Positions 23,758 to 37,102 of a DNA stretch of 64,000 bases are shown here, piece by piece. Every line of letters begins with the position of its first letter. The first letter of the stretch is position 1. Origin of the DNA: Oreocharis arfaki (lineage: Eukaryota; Chordata; Aves; Passeriformes; Paramythiidae); NCBI GenBank assembly GCA_013398015.1, contig VZRR01006730.1, positions 1,012,054 to 1,076,053 on the forward strand, in the 5' to 3' direction. Below the pieces are notes generated by a model. The model ran no database searches, had not been told where the DNA came from, and saw only the letters and a program-made list of their open reading frames with translations. The position numbers and the translations under genes are program-made.

Positions 23758-26700
23758 CTATGACAAACTACTAACGCTAAATCAGTGTATTGCCTAACCC
23801 CCAAACAACGCCACTTCCAAAAGTCCTGCAGGTCTTAACACTCAGCCACACAAAAAACACTCAAACCACAGAAACAGAAGCTCAGGGAGACCAGCAATAG
23901 ACACCACAGAAACAGGCTGGACTGGGAAAGGGACATGGAATCCCAGATTAAAAAGGGGATGTGACCATGTGAAGGGAGGCTCAGCTTAATACACAATGAA
24001 AATGCTGATGCACTAGGCTTGTTTTGTGCAATTTTCCCTGGCGAAGCAGTACTGAGTGCACTGTCAGAAAAACAGAGTGTCAGATCCATGAAGATAGCAA
24101 TGGGTAACAGAGCAGAAAGAATACAAACTCCAGTCTTTCCATCCCCAACTAACTCCTTGTCTCCCAAAATGGCAGACCAAGGCCTTCAGGTTCAGACATG
24201 CACTTTCCAAACCAGCAGTACGCAGGTGTGAAGTCAAGAGGTTCCTTCACCATAAACATTTTTAATAGCTGATTTCACTCTCTTCACCTTGTGCTCTACT
24301 ATTGACACTCTCAACTTCTACGGCAAAAAATGCCAACCACAATTTTTCTCCAAACCTGCCCAAAAAATCAAAGCTAGGAAGATCTGATTACTCAAAAATT
24401 CCTTTTCTTGAAGACCTCCAAAACCATTTCCTTTTATAGAAGCAAAACATACACCGTTCTGCAAAAAATACTTCGTCTATCATGCATCTATAAATCCAGA
24501 TATACAGAGCCTATAAACGACAAAGAAAGGGAAAAAACCCAGTGATTTATGGAAAACCATTTTATAATCTTTGAAAACACTGATCAGAACACCCCAGATG
24601 CTTTATCATTAAAACAGACAGAGCATGTTGATCAAGGAACTGAGAGATGTATTCATATACACAATACAGGCTTCTTGTTAAATCACCAATATCCAAACTA
24701 ATGGGGAGGTAATATGGATAAAAATGGATACACTGTGAAATGCAGAAATATTTGATTGTGGGGAGTGAGTGCTGTAGAGGCAGTCTACAGGGTCCTGGTG
24801 TGCCAGAGCACTCCAGGAGGAATGGTTAATTAGAGTCTAACATGAGACCAGAAACCCTTATATACGGTCGATATAACCACAAAATAACCTCTCAGAGCAG
24901 CAAGGACTGCATGTTGGGGCAGCTGCAACCATGTCCTTCTCCTCTGTCAATGACTGCAATACATACTTGCAGTTACTCCGACTGGCCAGTATATACAGCT
25001 TTATTTAAGCTTGCACAGTTACAGTATGTCCACTGTTTTTTCATAAATAATGTTTCCGACCTCTGAAAAAATAAATTTAAAAAAGAGAACATTTCTCATC
25101 TTTCACCAACAGTGAGGTTAGTTAAAAGGGGCTAGGCCTTGTAATACAAAGAGATCTGCATAGCACTGCAAAATAAGAGAGGACATGAATTTCTCATGCA
25201 TCAGATATTCAACAGTAACTACTTCATGCATGCTCTTACTATGTGATAAATGCAAGAAAGCTTATTCTTTAAAGGAAAAGGTGTAAGCTATCTGCTAAGC
25301 ACCACTGCTAAGAACAAGCAAATAGGCATTAGGGAGTACAGGTCTATTTTTCAGCTTTCAGTAAATTAAATTGTTCTATCTACCTTTAGACACATACTAC
25401 AGGCTTCCCACTTGAAAAATGCCATGTTGAGTAAAGCCCACCACATTCATCATATTCAAATGTTAAACTGAGTATAGAGCCCATTTCACGCATTTGTCTA
25501 AAATAAGACTGCAGAGAAAAATATTTCAGATTTATTTGATTAGAACAACAGATTATAGGGTGCTATTCCTAGATGACATAAATCTATAGACCAACACTGT
25601 AAATTCTGGCCTTATCCAAGAAGACCAGAACTCATTCCTTGTGGTCTTTCACTCATCTTTAGCTTTTTCCAGCAGCCAGTAGAATGCTCAAGCTGCCATG
25701 CTCACTGTAGGTTCAATGAAAGACAATGCTGGCAACACATACTCTAGAAAATGGGTTTTAAAAATGCTACTGAGGTTGATTAGTTTACTGAAGAAAATCA
25801 CTACACCATTACGATTTGATCCTATGCCCACCCTTTTCCCCATCTCTCCGCTCCTCAAAATCAAAGTCCTATCTTCTTGTTCCATTAAGACAAAACTGCG
25901 ATGTTACAGGCAGAATTTGTTGGAAAGGAAGAATCAATACTAGAATGGTGAATAAATATCTGAAGATATGTTAGCCAAGACTCAGTGCCTCTGGGTGCCA
26001 TACTTCTGAAGTAATGATGGCAACCTCAGTGACAAAACATGAATGTACTAACAGGTTTCGTTTAGCGTTATTTAGTTGAAGGCTTCAAGCTAGTGAAATT
26101 AAAAGACTTACAGACTCCACTTGTGAGAACACCATAAAGAGTGGAAAAATATGGTATTTCACTACTGCACAGAAATAAGGATTAAATGAGGAAAAAGTGT
26201 TTCTTTAAAATCAGAAAAAAACAAGTCATCCTAACCATTTCTCACAAAGAAAGAAAAATAAGGGAGCTAAACACACTTATTTTTTGCTCAGATGTCAAAT
26301 TCCTGCTGGCTTCCAGACCCATTCTTTGACTGTTTCTATTCAAAGTATAACAGAAACAATGTCTGAAATTCCAAGCTCTATGGACTGTAGCTACACATTT
26401 AAATGTGGTGCTCATCTAACAATATGAACATTAAAAAACTTCTACATACTACATATTAGATCTCGATTTTTACACTTCTGAAGCCCTAGATGATGCTGAA
26501 TAATGTGTGGTCCTCAGAGACTGCAGAGTACAAATGCTGAAAGTTTTTTGCTTTTAAGTTTACAGAATTACATCACATCCTATGGCAAAAAAAAAACCAA
26601 ACCAACAAACAAATTCACCACAAAACCAAAAATCCTGTGTAATATTTTATTTCGTAAGAAAGCCTAGTTCTAATGAGCAATTAACTCTGAAAGCTGAAGA

Positions 26701-29211
26701 TAATGCCATCTTTTATTTTATACATTCTGTACTAAGACAGCATACACAAATCTGAAGCTGAGGGACTACTGGCATGGTGAGAGCAAGCTATGGGAAAGGA
26801 TGTAGGCTATGGGGAAATCAGACACTGTGAAGCTCTGAAGGAGACAGGTCCTAGAATAAACTTCCCCTTGTATTATCTGTGCATATCCAGATTCTTACAG
26901 TGCTGCTGAATTGCAGTTTTGTTTTTAAACTGATAACCCCTAGGTTACATGCATCAAAATACAGTAGCTGCTTGTCAATTTTTTATTGTTTCATTGTTGA
27001 TCGTGTAAGCATGTGGTCAGAATGTTTTCTGCCTGTGTTGAAATCCTAACTGTCTCCCCATGCCTCACTGGGTACAAAAAGCCTCTCACCTAGCTGCCAA
27101 AACTGCAGTTTCTTCCTCTGCCAATCTCTTTGACTATTACGCACTGTGGGTACACAAATCTGACACATTCAGAATATTGAACTTACCATCAAAATACATG
27201 AAGTTTTTGGGCTGCCTACAATTCAGATTAAATTAACTGAAAAACATTTTTATTTATAAGAACTTCTGTAGAAGTTCCCAGGTGGAGAAAAGGGATAGGA
27301 GGGGAAGACAACTGCCTTTACCTTGGAAACACCAAAGTTTCACAGTGCTCCCACTTACGTATTTATTTGAGAGCAGATAAATGAGATCTAGACACAGATG
27401 AATTTTTAAAAATTAGGTAAGTAAATTTAATTCTAAAAATAGATCCTACTAAAAGCTTTTCTTCCCCCTTCCCATCCTCAAAGTATTTCTGGGGAAAATT
27501 TTTTGAGGTACATCAATACATTCTTGATCTTCTGCTCTGCTTTGTGAATGAAGTCTAGTAGCTTCTACTTCAATTAATTCTGTACAAGCTCAAAGGGAAT
27601 GAATTATGAACTTTTGTCTGACTGAAGAATCCCCAGGACTCCCAGCTCTCTACCAGCAGATGGAACAGCAAGGCACCCAGCCTTCTGGCGTACGGGATGA
27701 GGCTTTCTCTGCCTAAGTACTCTAAGAAAGAGAAAACTGAAACAGCAGCTAAACATACATTTTTTTTAAAATAGTAAAGACAAATGATACTAGCAAATGA
27801 TATAAAATTTATTTTGAAAAGTTAGGGAATTATTTTTCTTGAAAAAGGAGAGAAACTTTGCACTGAAGTGAACAAATTTGTTATTCTCATTAATTCCAGA
27901 CAGAGAAGCTAATAAAAAGATAGACAAGAAACACACACGGGTACATTTTCTTTCATATTGTTCATGGGCCTCCCCAAATACATATGCTTATCTGTTCTTC
28001 CTGCTATGCAACATTCACTTCACACAGAATCTACTGCCCCACAATTCACAAAGCAGTTGTAGTTTCCTGTGTTCACAGGAGTAAAACAGCAGTCTGGCAA
28101 AGGCACATTGAAACTGTTAAGAGGGAACACTTAAATAAATTCACAAACAAGTATTTAGTGGTGGTGACTTCTGTAATCCTGTCAAAGCTTGACAAGGCTT
28201 GAACACAACTGGATGCATGCTGGGATATTTTTTCTCACTTTTATTTACTGCACATACATAAAAATCCCAACAATTTTTTTTTTAACAGATAACCCATGGG
28301 CTATCTGCCTCAAAATACTGCATGTAAGAATTACACCTTCTAGTTAACATTAGGAAGGAACGACTAAGTAATGTCATCTTTAAACATAGCCTAATCAATA
28401 AAGATTTTAGATCCATTTGTCTAATGCACACAGTACGAGGCATTATCAGAAAGAAATCGAAAACCAGAATATGTCCAGTCTGGCAGTTCTCAACATCCCT
28501 AGTCACAACTTTCCACCTTTCTAAATCAACACATGCAGCACAACAGCTTCATGTGAAAAAAGAGATGGAAGATAATGTTGGAATTAAACACACAGAAGTT
28601 ACTGCTTCTCTGTAGCCACTGATATCACAGCTATGAGGTGGCAAAGCAGTATATAAAGTCCTATACCTGTGTAAGTCTGTTGGACAAAGGGGTTCTGAAC
28701 TAAGCTGGTCATAATAGGAAATGAAAATAATAGGAAAGACCTATGGCTTGAAAGTGATGTTTCAGAGAGTAATCAAGGGATTGAAGGCTGTGGTAGAAGA
28801 GAAGGCTCTGTTTGCAGCTTTGTAACAACTTAATGCAAAAATCCAAGCAACTTCCCTTAGCTCTTCAATTTCCAGATGTCACATAGACAAACCAGGAGGC
28901 AGTGATGCTTTCCTGAGGACAGAGAAGTGAGAATACTGTTTGCTATACAATAAACCAATACACTAGAGAGGTAACCCTTAACACAAATATGCCAATACAT
29001 ACAAAAGCAGAATTTAAAAAAACCCAAAAAGCTGTTTCTATGGATATGTCTTACCTCCTCAGACTAAATCCCATATATCTCAAGATCCTTCAGTGACTTC
29101 TCCCTGTTTACTTATGTGTAGACCACAGCCAACAGCCAGACCAGTTCAGAGCTACTTGCTCACTCATGGAAAAGGAGCAAGAGTTGAATGTTCTATTTTG
29201 ACCTCCCCTTC

Positions 29212-29262
29212 ACTTAATACTAAATTATTAGTAACTTAATACTAAATTATTAGTAACTTAAT
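29212..29262. repeat. 22-nt tandem duplication
   Basis: A 22-base AT-rich unit starting acttaatac and ending attagta occurs at 29212-29233 and 29234-29255 without mismatch. A partial third copy (acttaat) follows. It looks like simple replication slippage. Confidence 0.85.
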
Positions 29263-29334
29263 GCCTTGATACATTTACTGGTCTGACAAATTTATTTGAA
29301 TATGAACAGTGGATTCAAATGTTTTCAAGAAGGA

Positions 29335-29618
29335 ATCACAGAGTTACGGAATAGTAGAATGGGTTGGGTTGGAATGAACATTAAAGATCACTTAGTTCCA
29401 ACCCCCCTGCCATGGGCAGGGACACCTCCCACTAGACCAGGTTGCTCAGAGCCTCATCCAACCTTGCCTTGAACACTTCCAGGGATGAGGCAACCACAAA
29501 TTCTCTTGGCAACCTGTTCCAGTGCCTCACCACCCTCACAGTAAAGAATTCCTTCCTAACATCTGATCTAAACCTACTCTCAGTTTGAAGCCATTCCTGC
29601 TTGTCTGGTCACTACATG
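29335..29618 (-). repeat. CR1 LINE 3' fragment
   Basis: The plus strand shows the complement of a CR1 3' end: 'ccaacccccctgccatgggc', 'agggacacctcccactagac', 'cagtgcctcaccaccctcac', 'agtaaagaattccttcctaa'. It is well preserved, so younger than the 9.7-kb fragment, 5'-truncated, and contains no ORF. Confidence 0.93.
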
Positions 29619-32600
29619 CACAGACAGCAACCAGTATATACACTTTCCCTTCTTTTTAAAATGCCTTGCAATCGCTTTTAATATGCCGCTACACAACTGA
29701 TGAACCAATTCAATCTGTGATATACTCAATATCTGGCTCACTCCTGAGGACAACTTACACCAAATGGCAGACAGTAGCTCTGCAATATGAGAGCTTATCT
29801 CCCAGGAAACAGGTTACAACATCTGTTCAAATCCGAGAAGTCAAAAAAAACCCACCCCAAACTGCAACTAGGTCCTGCTCTGCCAGTAACTGCTACTGAC
29901 AGCATGTCTAACGAGAACTCCGAAGCAGCTGAATTATCAGTCTTAAGACCCTCTTATAAAAAATTAATGAAGTTCACAAAGTTTAAGGAAGTGGCCTACT
30001 AACTTATTCTATTTTTCTCCCATCTTCTGATACATTGCCTCTTCATCTGCTTGCTTGAGAGGGGACCCAGGATTGTGTGGTGAATATCCTGACCAGGCTG
30101 TGGGTATTGGAATTCTGCGATGTGAGCAACCCACAGCTCTGCAGACAATGATCTGCTTCTCTAGGGCAGAACAGCTGCACGATGGTACCCTGAGTTTTAC
30201 TTTCTTAGTGCACAGCTGTCAGCTAACACAGCAGCATGAGGTTGCTAACTCAGTGCTTGACCCGCTGCAGTTGTGTCTTCACAGTGCTTCAGTGATGATG
30301 CTACAATGGCTTGCACAGGCATTACCAAAGAGAGAAAAATGGAATAGACTGGCCATGAGACTACCTCCTGACAGTGACCTGAAACACCTATCTGTGACCA
30401 TAAAATTTCTCATTACCCTATTGTCAATGGGGAGTATGCAAGCTGATAGCCTTCAAAGCATTACCTCGAGGTATATCACAACTATTCTTTCCAGAACCTG
30501 TATGTATTTTCTTTTTTTTTTTACACAAAAAACCTCCAAAGAATTTCAAATATCTCAGTCTGCTATAGTGCTATGTACAGTGACAGATAATTCAGTTTAT
30601 GTGGATTTTTCCAAAGGCACACAGTGTATATTCACTTCTGTTTTCAAGGAGAGTACTTGTGCAGCACTAGGAAAGTAGACTACTATACTAGCACAGTGAA
30701 ATAAGGAAAACAGATGCCTATATGTAAGTAGAATCTTCAAATTAAGACAGATTCCTAGAAATTTAATCTTCTCTTTGGTGTTTAATTATCTCCTTCTTAT
30801 ACCTGTTCCCCAATGATATATTACACGCTTACATTTATCTTCATAGAAATATAAGACGACGTACTGGATTGTTTTCTTTCCCCAGTATTTTAAGTTATTT
30901 TCTTTTGCTAGCTTTAATTTTGTACTTAAAAGTTCTCAATTGTTACCTTCAGAATAGTGATCTGAAACTTATGTTACATTTCTGTCTTTCCCTGATACAT
31001 TTTAATTATTCTGCAGATTTCCTTGTCTTTTTCTGACTATGGGAACGAAAAGGGAGACAAAAATTGTAGCTGTGAATTTAGAACTAGAGCACAAGACACA
31101 GGAAAACTTACTGTGATGCAAAGAAGACAACAAAGGTCTGGCTGAGACCTATTAAAGGTACCAGAGATGAAATATAGAAGCAAGCAGACAAACTGCTAAA
31201 AGACCAAATAATTAATTTGAAGCAATTAATGCAGGACAACTCCTTAGAGCACCTGTACCTGTAACAAGTCTTAATGTCGGTTCCCTAGAAAAAATAATTT
31301 TGGCAAATCACAGACAAGGAGTAAACACCACATGCTTAACCCCCTTTGCAGGACATTTTACAATTAATAATTGATAATAGGAAAAAGCAGTAATGTATCC
31401 CAGGGCAATTGCTTTTAAAGCAGACATGTACAGGTTTCTTCCCCTTGTTCTACTATATTAAAGACAACAATACCAGAAACAATTAAAAAAATTCAAGCTC
31501 TTTGTCCTTACCTCTAGGTTCTGGTTTGATTTGTTTCGGGTTTTTTTGTAAATAGATGTGAAATGTATATTTCAGGTACTGCTTAAGCTCTACAGTAAGG
31601 TATGTAAAAGAAAATTTCAGTTTAAAATTGTATTTTTTTTTAACATATGCAAACATTCCAGCAGCTTGTTTTCGAGAACCATTTTTGGGTTTTACAATCA
31701 CAGTGCTAGAACATAACAATGCTTGCACTTTGCAAGGGACAAAAAACTATGGAAACCTTAAGTACCTAAGAGAGGTCGGAAAGACCTGCAGACACTTTGG
31801 CACTGCAGACAGAAAAAACTTCTTGAGAAAGTAGGAACAGTGGCTTGGTCACAACAATAGTAAGAGGAAATGAAGGCAGCTGTATGATACAGCAGATAAA
31901 GCAGGAAATGAGTGTAACAAGAGAGGACACACATTTCTACCCTGTGGAAGGACAGTGGACAGGATGGAACATTTAAGGCAGTGGCAAGGTTTGAGTTTTC
32001 CCCTCACACCCTTTCTTTTTGTTTATTGACTGAATTCAGACCCCGAGACACACAGAAATACAGAGGACAAATCACACTTGCACTACAACACTTAAACCTT
32101 TAGTACAAGAGAATAAGAATATAATGCTTGCAAGCAATCTTGCCCTGAAGGCAAGGTACAGATCTCACTTAAGAGGGTCTTTGCCCTCTTTCTCTCCCCT
32201 AAGTGTTGCTTCTGAGCTTACAGAAATGACCTTTTCTTAATTTTTTTTTTTTTTAAGATAGAAATAGCGGATGGTAAACTTCTGGCCATCTTTTTGTGCA
32301 AGAAACAATCCTACAAGCAATTGTATGGAACAGAAAACTTTAAACATGTTTCAACTTTTTAACTTTGTAAATACAAACACAGCACCTATAAATGTGGTTC
32401 CAGATATCCCTGTATTTTCTGGTCCTTTCCTGTATTACCTGAATCTGCAGCTCTGTACTTAGCCAAAAGATATGCTGGAAAAACCATTTTGCAATCTCTA
32501 CAATATTCGCCAGATTTTTAAGGACTCATCTACACATTTTTGGGACAGTTTTCTGACACTGAAACAGAGCCAGAAGTTATTAATCTAGTAAGGACCTGGA

Positions 32601-34104
32601 AATCCACTTGTTCTTGGAAAGCTCTCAGCAGTCTGCTTGTCCTCAAGCCAAACATGCCATAAAGCATTACAGCAGGCAAAGCAACTACACTTACAGAGAA
32701 TGCTGCGTGGTTGCATACTGGACTCAGAGGGAACAACAGAACCAGCTATACAATTCCAGGACAATACCATGTACAAAGATTGTTATATTAACCTGCAGGA
32801 GGAGAACCTGAGTGAATCAAAAATGCCTCTAAGTTTATGGGAAGCAACACATCTGGTGCACATGTAAAGTAAAACCTTAAAGTAACAACTGGCCAGAGTT
32901 ACTTTTTTCTACTTAAGAAATGTAATACGCTATCTTAACTCAAAGGAACAAACTACAAATTATTACTCTCCTTAACAAAATATCTTAGAATGGCAGTTAG
33001 ACCTGCTTAAAATTTTTTTTTATAGTCTTTTTTTTTTCTTCTTCTTCTAAGTTTCAAGAGACCTTTTGGACTAAAAGCAACAAGTCTCAAGTTTCATTGT
33101 TCTTTGCAGCTATCAGAACAGTCACATAAGCCATTTTGAGGAGTCCTTTAATCTTGAATTGTTTCTACAAATAGTAGCAGATACAAACAAGAATCCATTA
33201 ATATTATACTACAAAAAGTCACTATATCTCTCTCATTTAATTTAATTTCATTCAAAGGAAAGCTTTTTGTTGCATGTCACCTGAAGAAAGTTCAAATGTA
33301 GCCTACACAGGGGCTCTCCAGGAGAGCACACTATGCAGCTCAAACTAATCGCTGCAAAAATAATTTTTATGTTGAGCACCAAGTTAGAGCACAATAAGGC
33401 ATCATTTCCCCTTGGCATGAGGATACACAGGTATAGCTCCAGCACTGCCCATGAGGAGAGTGGAGATGGAAATGGGATGTGGTATCCCTGAAAAGATAAA
33501 CAATTCAACCTACCACATACATTGCGAGGTAAAAACAGAAGCAACAAGGGAAGTTCCAGTATCACTCCTGGTACAGAAGAAATGCGATTGATTAAGGAAG
33601 TTGTTATTTTGTCTCCTGATCAAAGCTGGGACTCCTGCTGGCTATTTTGGATAAGCAGCCATCTGCAAAACTTCACTAGTTTCTAAGCTACTAAGGACCC
33701 CAATCTAAGCACCAGAGAGTTTACTTCTGAAAAAGTACCAGAACTTTTCTAGCCTCTAGAGTCAAAGGAGAATCAGTATGATAGATGTATCTCAGTTTTT
33801 CTAATCAAATAAGAAAATACAGCCATGTCGATTTAAACATTTACTCTTCAATAAGGTCTAAATAATCATTAGATACTGTAGTAGGTTTCAACTTCAGGAA
33901 GAGCTAAGCCCAGAAAGAACAAAGAATACTATTCTGACCCTCTTCCTTCAAACAAACAAATAATTCTACCTTTGAATAAATTTACATCTACTTTCTTAAA
34001 CAATAAAAGGCTTTAAAAGTATTGAGGAAGAATTAACTTCTTACAGCAGAAGAGCCAAAATGCCTTCCAAGTTTCATGCAGGAATTACAGCTTCCCTCCC
34101 TGAA

Positions 34105-36580
34105 AAGGCAGCAAGATTGACAGCCCAACTGAAGCGCATCTACACCAATGCACACAGCTGGGAGAAGTCTCACTATCGCCAGCCTTTGTTCTTGCGGAGG
34201 GCTTCAGCTTACCAGTTGTTCGCTGGAACTACAACACAGCAGAGAGGAAGCAGTCTGTGAAGTTCTTGGAGCATGTGGATGGTAGCTTCCTGACACAGAC
34301 AGTGAGGGAGACAGTAGGGAAGGCATCCCACTGGACCTGCTGTTTGCAAACAGGGAAGGACTGGTGGGTGATGCTGGGAGCTGTCTCGGGCATCACAATC
34401 ACGAAATGATAGTTTTTGATTCTTGGAGAGGTAAGGAGGGAATGCCAGCAGAACTGCCACCTTGGACTTCCGGAGGGCAGACTTTGGCCTGAGGAGGAGA
34501 CCGGTTGATGGAGTCCCTTGGGAGGCAGTCCTGAGGGGCAAAGGAGTCCAGGAAGGCTGGATGTACTTTTAAGAAGGAAATCCTAAAGGCTCAGGAGCAG
34601 GAGACATGCTGAAGGACAAGCCAGCGAGGAAGAAGACCAGGCTGGCTGAACAGAGAGCTTTGGTTGGAAGTCAGTAGGGGAAGGAAAGAGTGTATCATCT
34701 TTGGAAGGAGAGGCAGGCAACTTGGAAGGACTACATGGATGTCATGAGGTTATGCAGCAGGAAAATTAGAGAAGGGCCAAAGCCCAACTAGAACTTAATC
34801 TGGCTACTGCCATAAAAGACAACAAGAAATGTTTTTTAAAATGCATTAGCAACAAAAGGAGGGTTAAGGAAAATCTCCATCTTTTACTGGATGCAGAGGG
34901 AAACATAGTGAAAAAGGATGAGGAAAAGGCAGAGGCACTTAACACCTTTCATGCCTTAGTCTTTGATAACAAGCCCAGTTGTTTTCAGGGTACCCAGCCC
35001 CCTGAGATGGAAGACAGAGATGGGGAGCAGAATGAAACCCCCACAATCTAGGAAGAAAGGGTTAAAGACTTGCATAAGTCCATGGCACCTAATGGCATCC
35101 AGCCATGAGCTCTGAGAGAGACGATGAAAAAGCTTGCTAAGTCACTTTCCATCATTTACCAGCAGTCCTGCTTAACCAGGCAGGCCCCAGTTGACTAGAA
35201 GTTAGCAAATATAACACCATCTACATTAAGGGTTGAAAGGAGGATCTGGGGAACCACAGGCTTTTGAGCCTGACCTCTGGGATGGGGAAGGTCATGAAGC
35301 AGATCATCCTGAGTGCCATCACACAACACGGAGAGAACAACCAGGGGAGCAGGCCCAGCCAGCAGGGGTTTCTGAAAGGCAGGTCCTGCTTGACCAACCC
35401 GATCTCCTATGTCCAGGTGACCCACTCAGTGGAAAGGCTTTTGATGTTGTCTACCTGAACTTCAATACAGCCTTTGACACTGTTTCCCACAGCATCCTCC
35501 TGGACAAAGTGACTTCCCATGATGTGAATGGGTATATCATTTGCTGGGCAAAATCTGGCTGGATGGCTGGGCCCAGAGAGTGGTAGTGACTGGATTTACA
35601 CCCAGCTGATGGCTGGTCATCAGTGGTGATCCCCAGGGCTCAGTATCTGGGCCAGTCCTGTTTAATCTCTTTATCAATTATCTGAATGAGGGGATGAAGG
35701 GCATCCTCAACAAGTGTGCAGGCAACACCAAGCTGGCTGGGAGTTTTGATCTGCTGGAGGGCAGGAAGGCTCTGCAGAGGGATCTGGACAGGCTAGATCA
35801 ATGGACTGAGGCCAGCTGTGTGTGTCTCAACAAGGCCCAGTGCCAGGCCCTGCACTTGGGTCACAACAACCCCATGCAGGCTGGGGGAAGAGTGGCTGGA
35901 AAACTGCGCAGGAGAGTAGGACCTAGGAAGGTTGGTTGACAGCAGCTGAACATGAGCCAGCAGTGCCCAGGTGCCCAAGGAGGCCAATGGTATCCTGGCC
36001 TGGATCAGGAATAGTGTGGCAAGCGGACCAGGGCAGTGGTTGCCCCCCTGTACTTGGCACTGGTGAGGCCACACCTCAAGTGCCGTATCCAGTTTTGGGC
36101 CCCTCACTACAAGAAGGACACTGAGGTGCTGGAGCCTGTCCAGAGAAGGGTAATGGAGCTGGTGAAGGCTCTGGAGCACAAGTCTTATGGGGAGAACTTG
36201 AATGAGCTGGGGTTGTTTAGCCTGGAGAAAAGAAGGCTGAAGGGAGACCTTATTCTCTTTACAACTACCTAAAAGGAGGTTGTATTGAGGTGAAGGTCAG
36301 TCTTTTCTCCCAAGTAACAAGATCAGACAAAATGGCCTCAAGTCACACCAGAAGAAGTTTAGATTGGATATTAGGAAGAATTTCTTCACTGAAAAGGTTG
36401 TCAAGCATTGGAATAGGCTGCGCAGAGAAGTGTTAAAATCACCATCCCTTGAGGTACTTGAAAAATGTGTAGATGTGGTGCTTAGGGACAGGTTTTGTGA
36501 CAGACTTGGCAGTGTTAGGTTAATGGTTGAACCCTGTGATCTTAAGAGTCTTCTCCAACCTTAAAGATTCCATGACTATC
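34105..36580 (+). repeat. CR1 LINE, long but inactivated copy
   Basis: Plus-strand translation in broken frames matches CR1 ORF2. Near 34105 there is a start-of-ORF2-like KAARLTAQLKRIYTNA, which jumps abruptly near 34155-34215 to later sequence, so most of the endonuclease domain is deleted. Around 35640-35900 the reverse-transcriptase core appears (GDPQGSVSGPVLFNLFINYL, LEGRKALQRDLDRLDQW), with the YADD/FADD box mutated to KCAGN. A C-terminal part (LFSLEKRRLKGDLI, DIRKNFFTEKVVKHWNRL) follows. The 3' end at about 36560-36580 has the CR1 terminus ('ctccaaccttaaagattcca'). Several stops and frameshifts make it a non-coding fossil. It lies antisense to CELF1. Confidence 0.93.
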
Positions 36581-37051
36581 ATTTGGCAACCTACAATCTT
36601 CTATGCCCATTTTTATCTCCATGCCAAAGACTTCCATTTTAGAAGGGGCTCCTATCTGCAGAAATTTTATTTGAACAGACATGTTTCAGCATGGTAAATG
36701 TGTATATGACAAGAGTCAATTGAGGCAGGATTGACTCCTTATCTCAAAGCAAAGCTGACAAAGTCCTCAATTTTATTCTCTGTACCAGACCAGAAGCAGA
36801 ATGCCATCAGTTTTATTCTGATTTATCTCTGGAGAGTTAATCATGATAAGAGCATTTTATATAGGGATGTATACATACAATTTTATGTACCATTATTAGA
36901 CATTCAAGAAAAGACTTCATCTTCTTTCATCTGGACACCTTTCTTATCCACATTTAGGCAGACGAATTCAACTTTATTTTGCTCTCAAAATGAGAAACCA
37001 CAGATCTTCCACCAAATAAAAGTCACTTATTTTCATCAACCAGAAACTTAG

Positions 37052-37102
37052 TGATTATTTTGCTATTTAAATAATCTGATTATTTTGTTATTTAAGTAAT
37101 CC
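37052..37102. repeat. Short tandem duplication, about 25 nt
   Basis: The phrases tgattattttgctatttaaa and tgattattttgttatttaag follow each other with similar ends (taatc). This is an imperfect two-copy duplication in AT-rich intron. Confidence 0.7.

Noticed and set aside
34105..36580. A functional reverse-transcriptase gene
   Set aside because: Multiple stops, frameshifts, a deleted endonuclease and a lost catalytic Asp box show a dead CR1.
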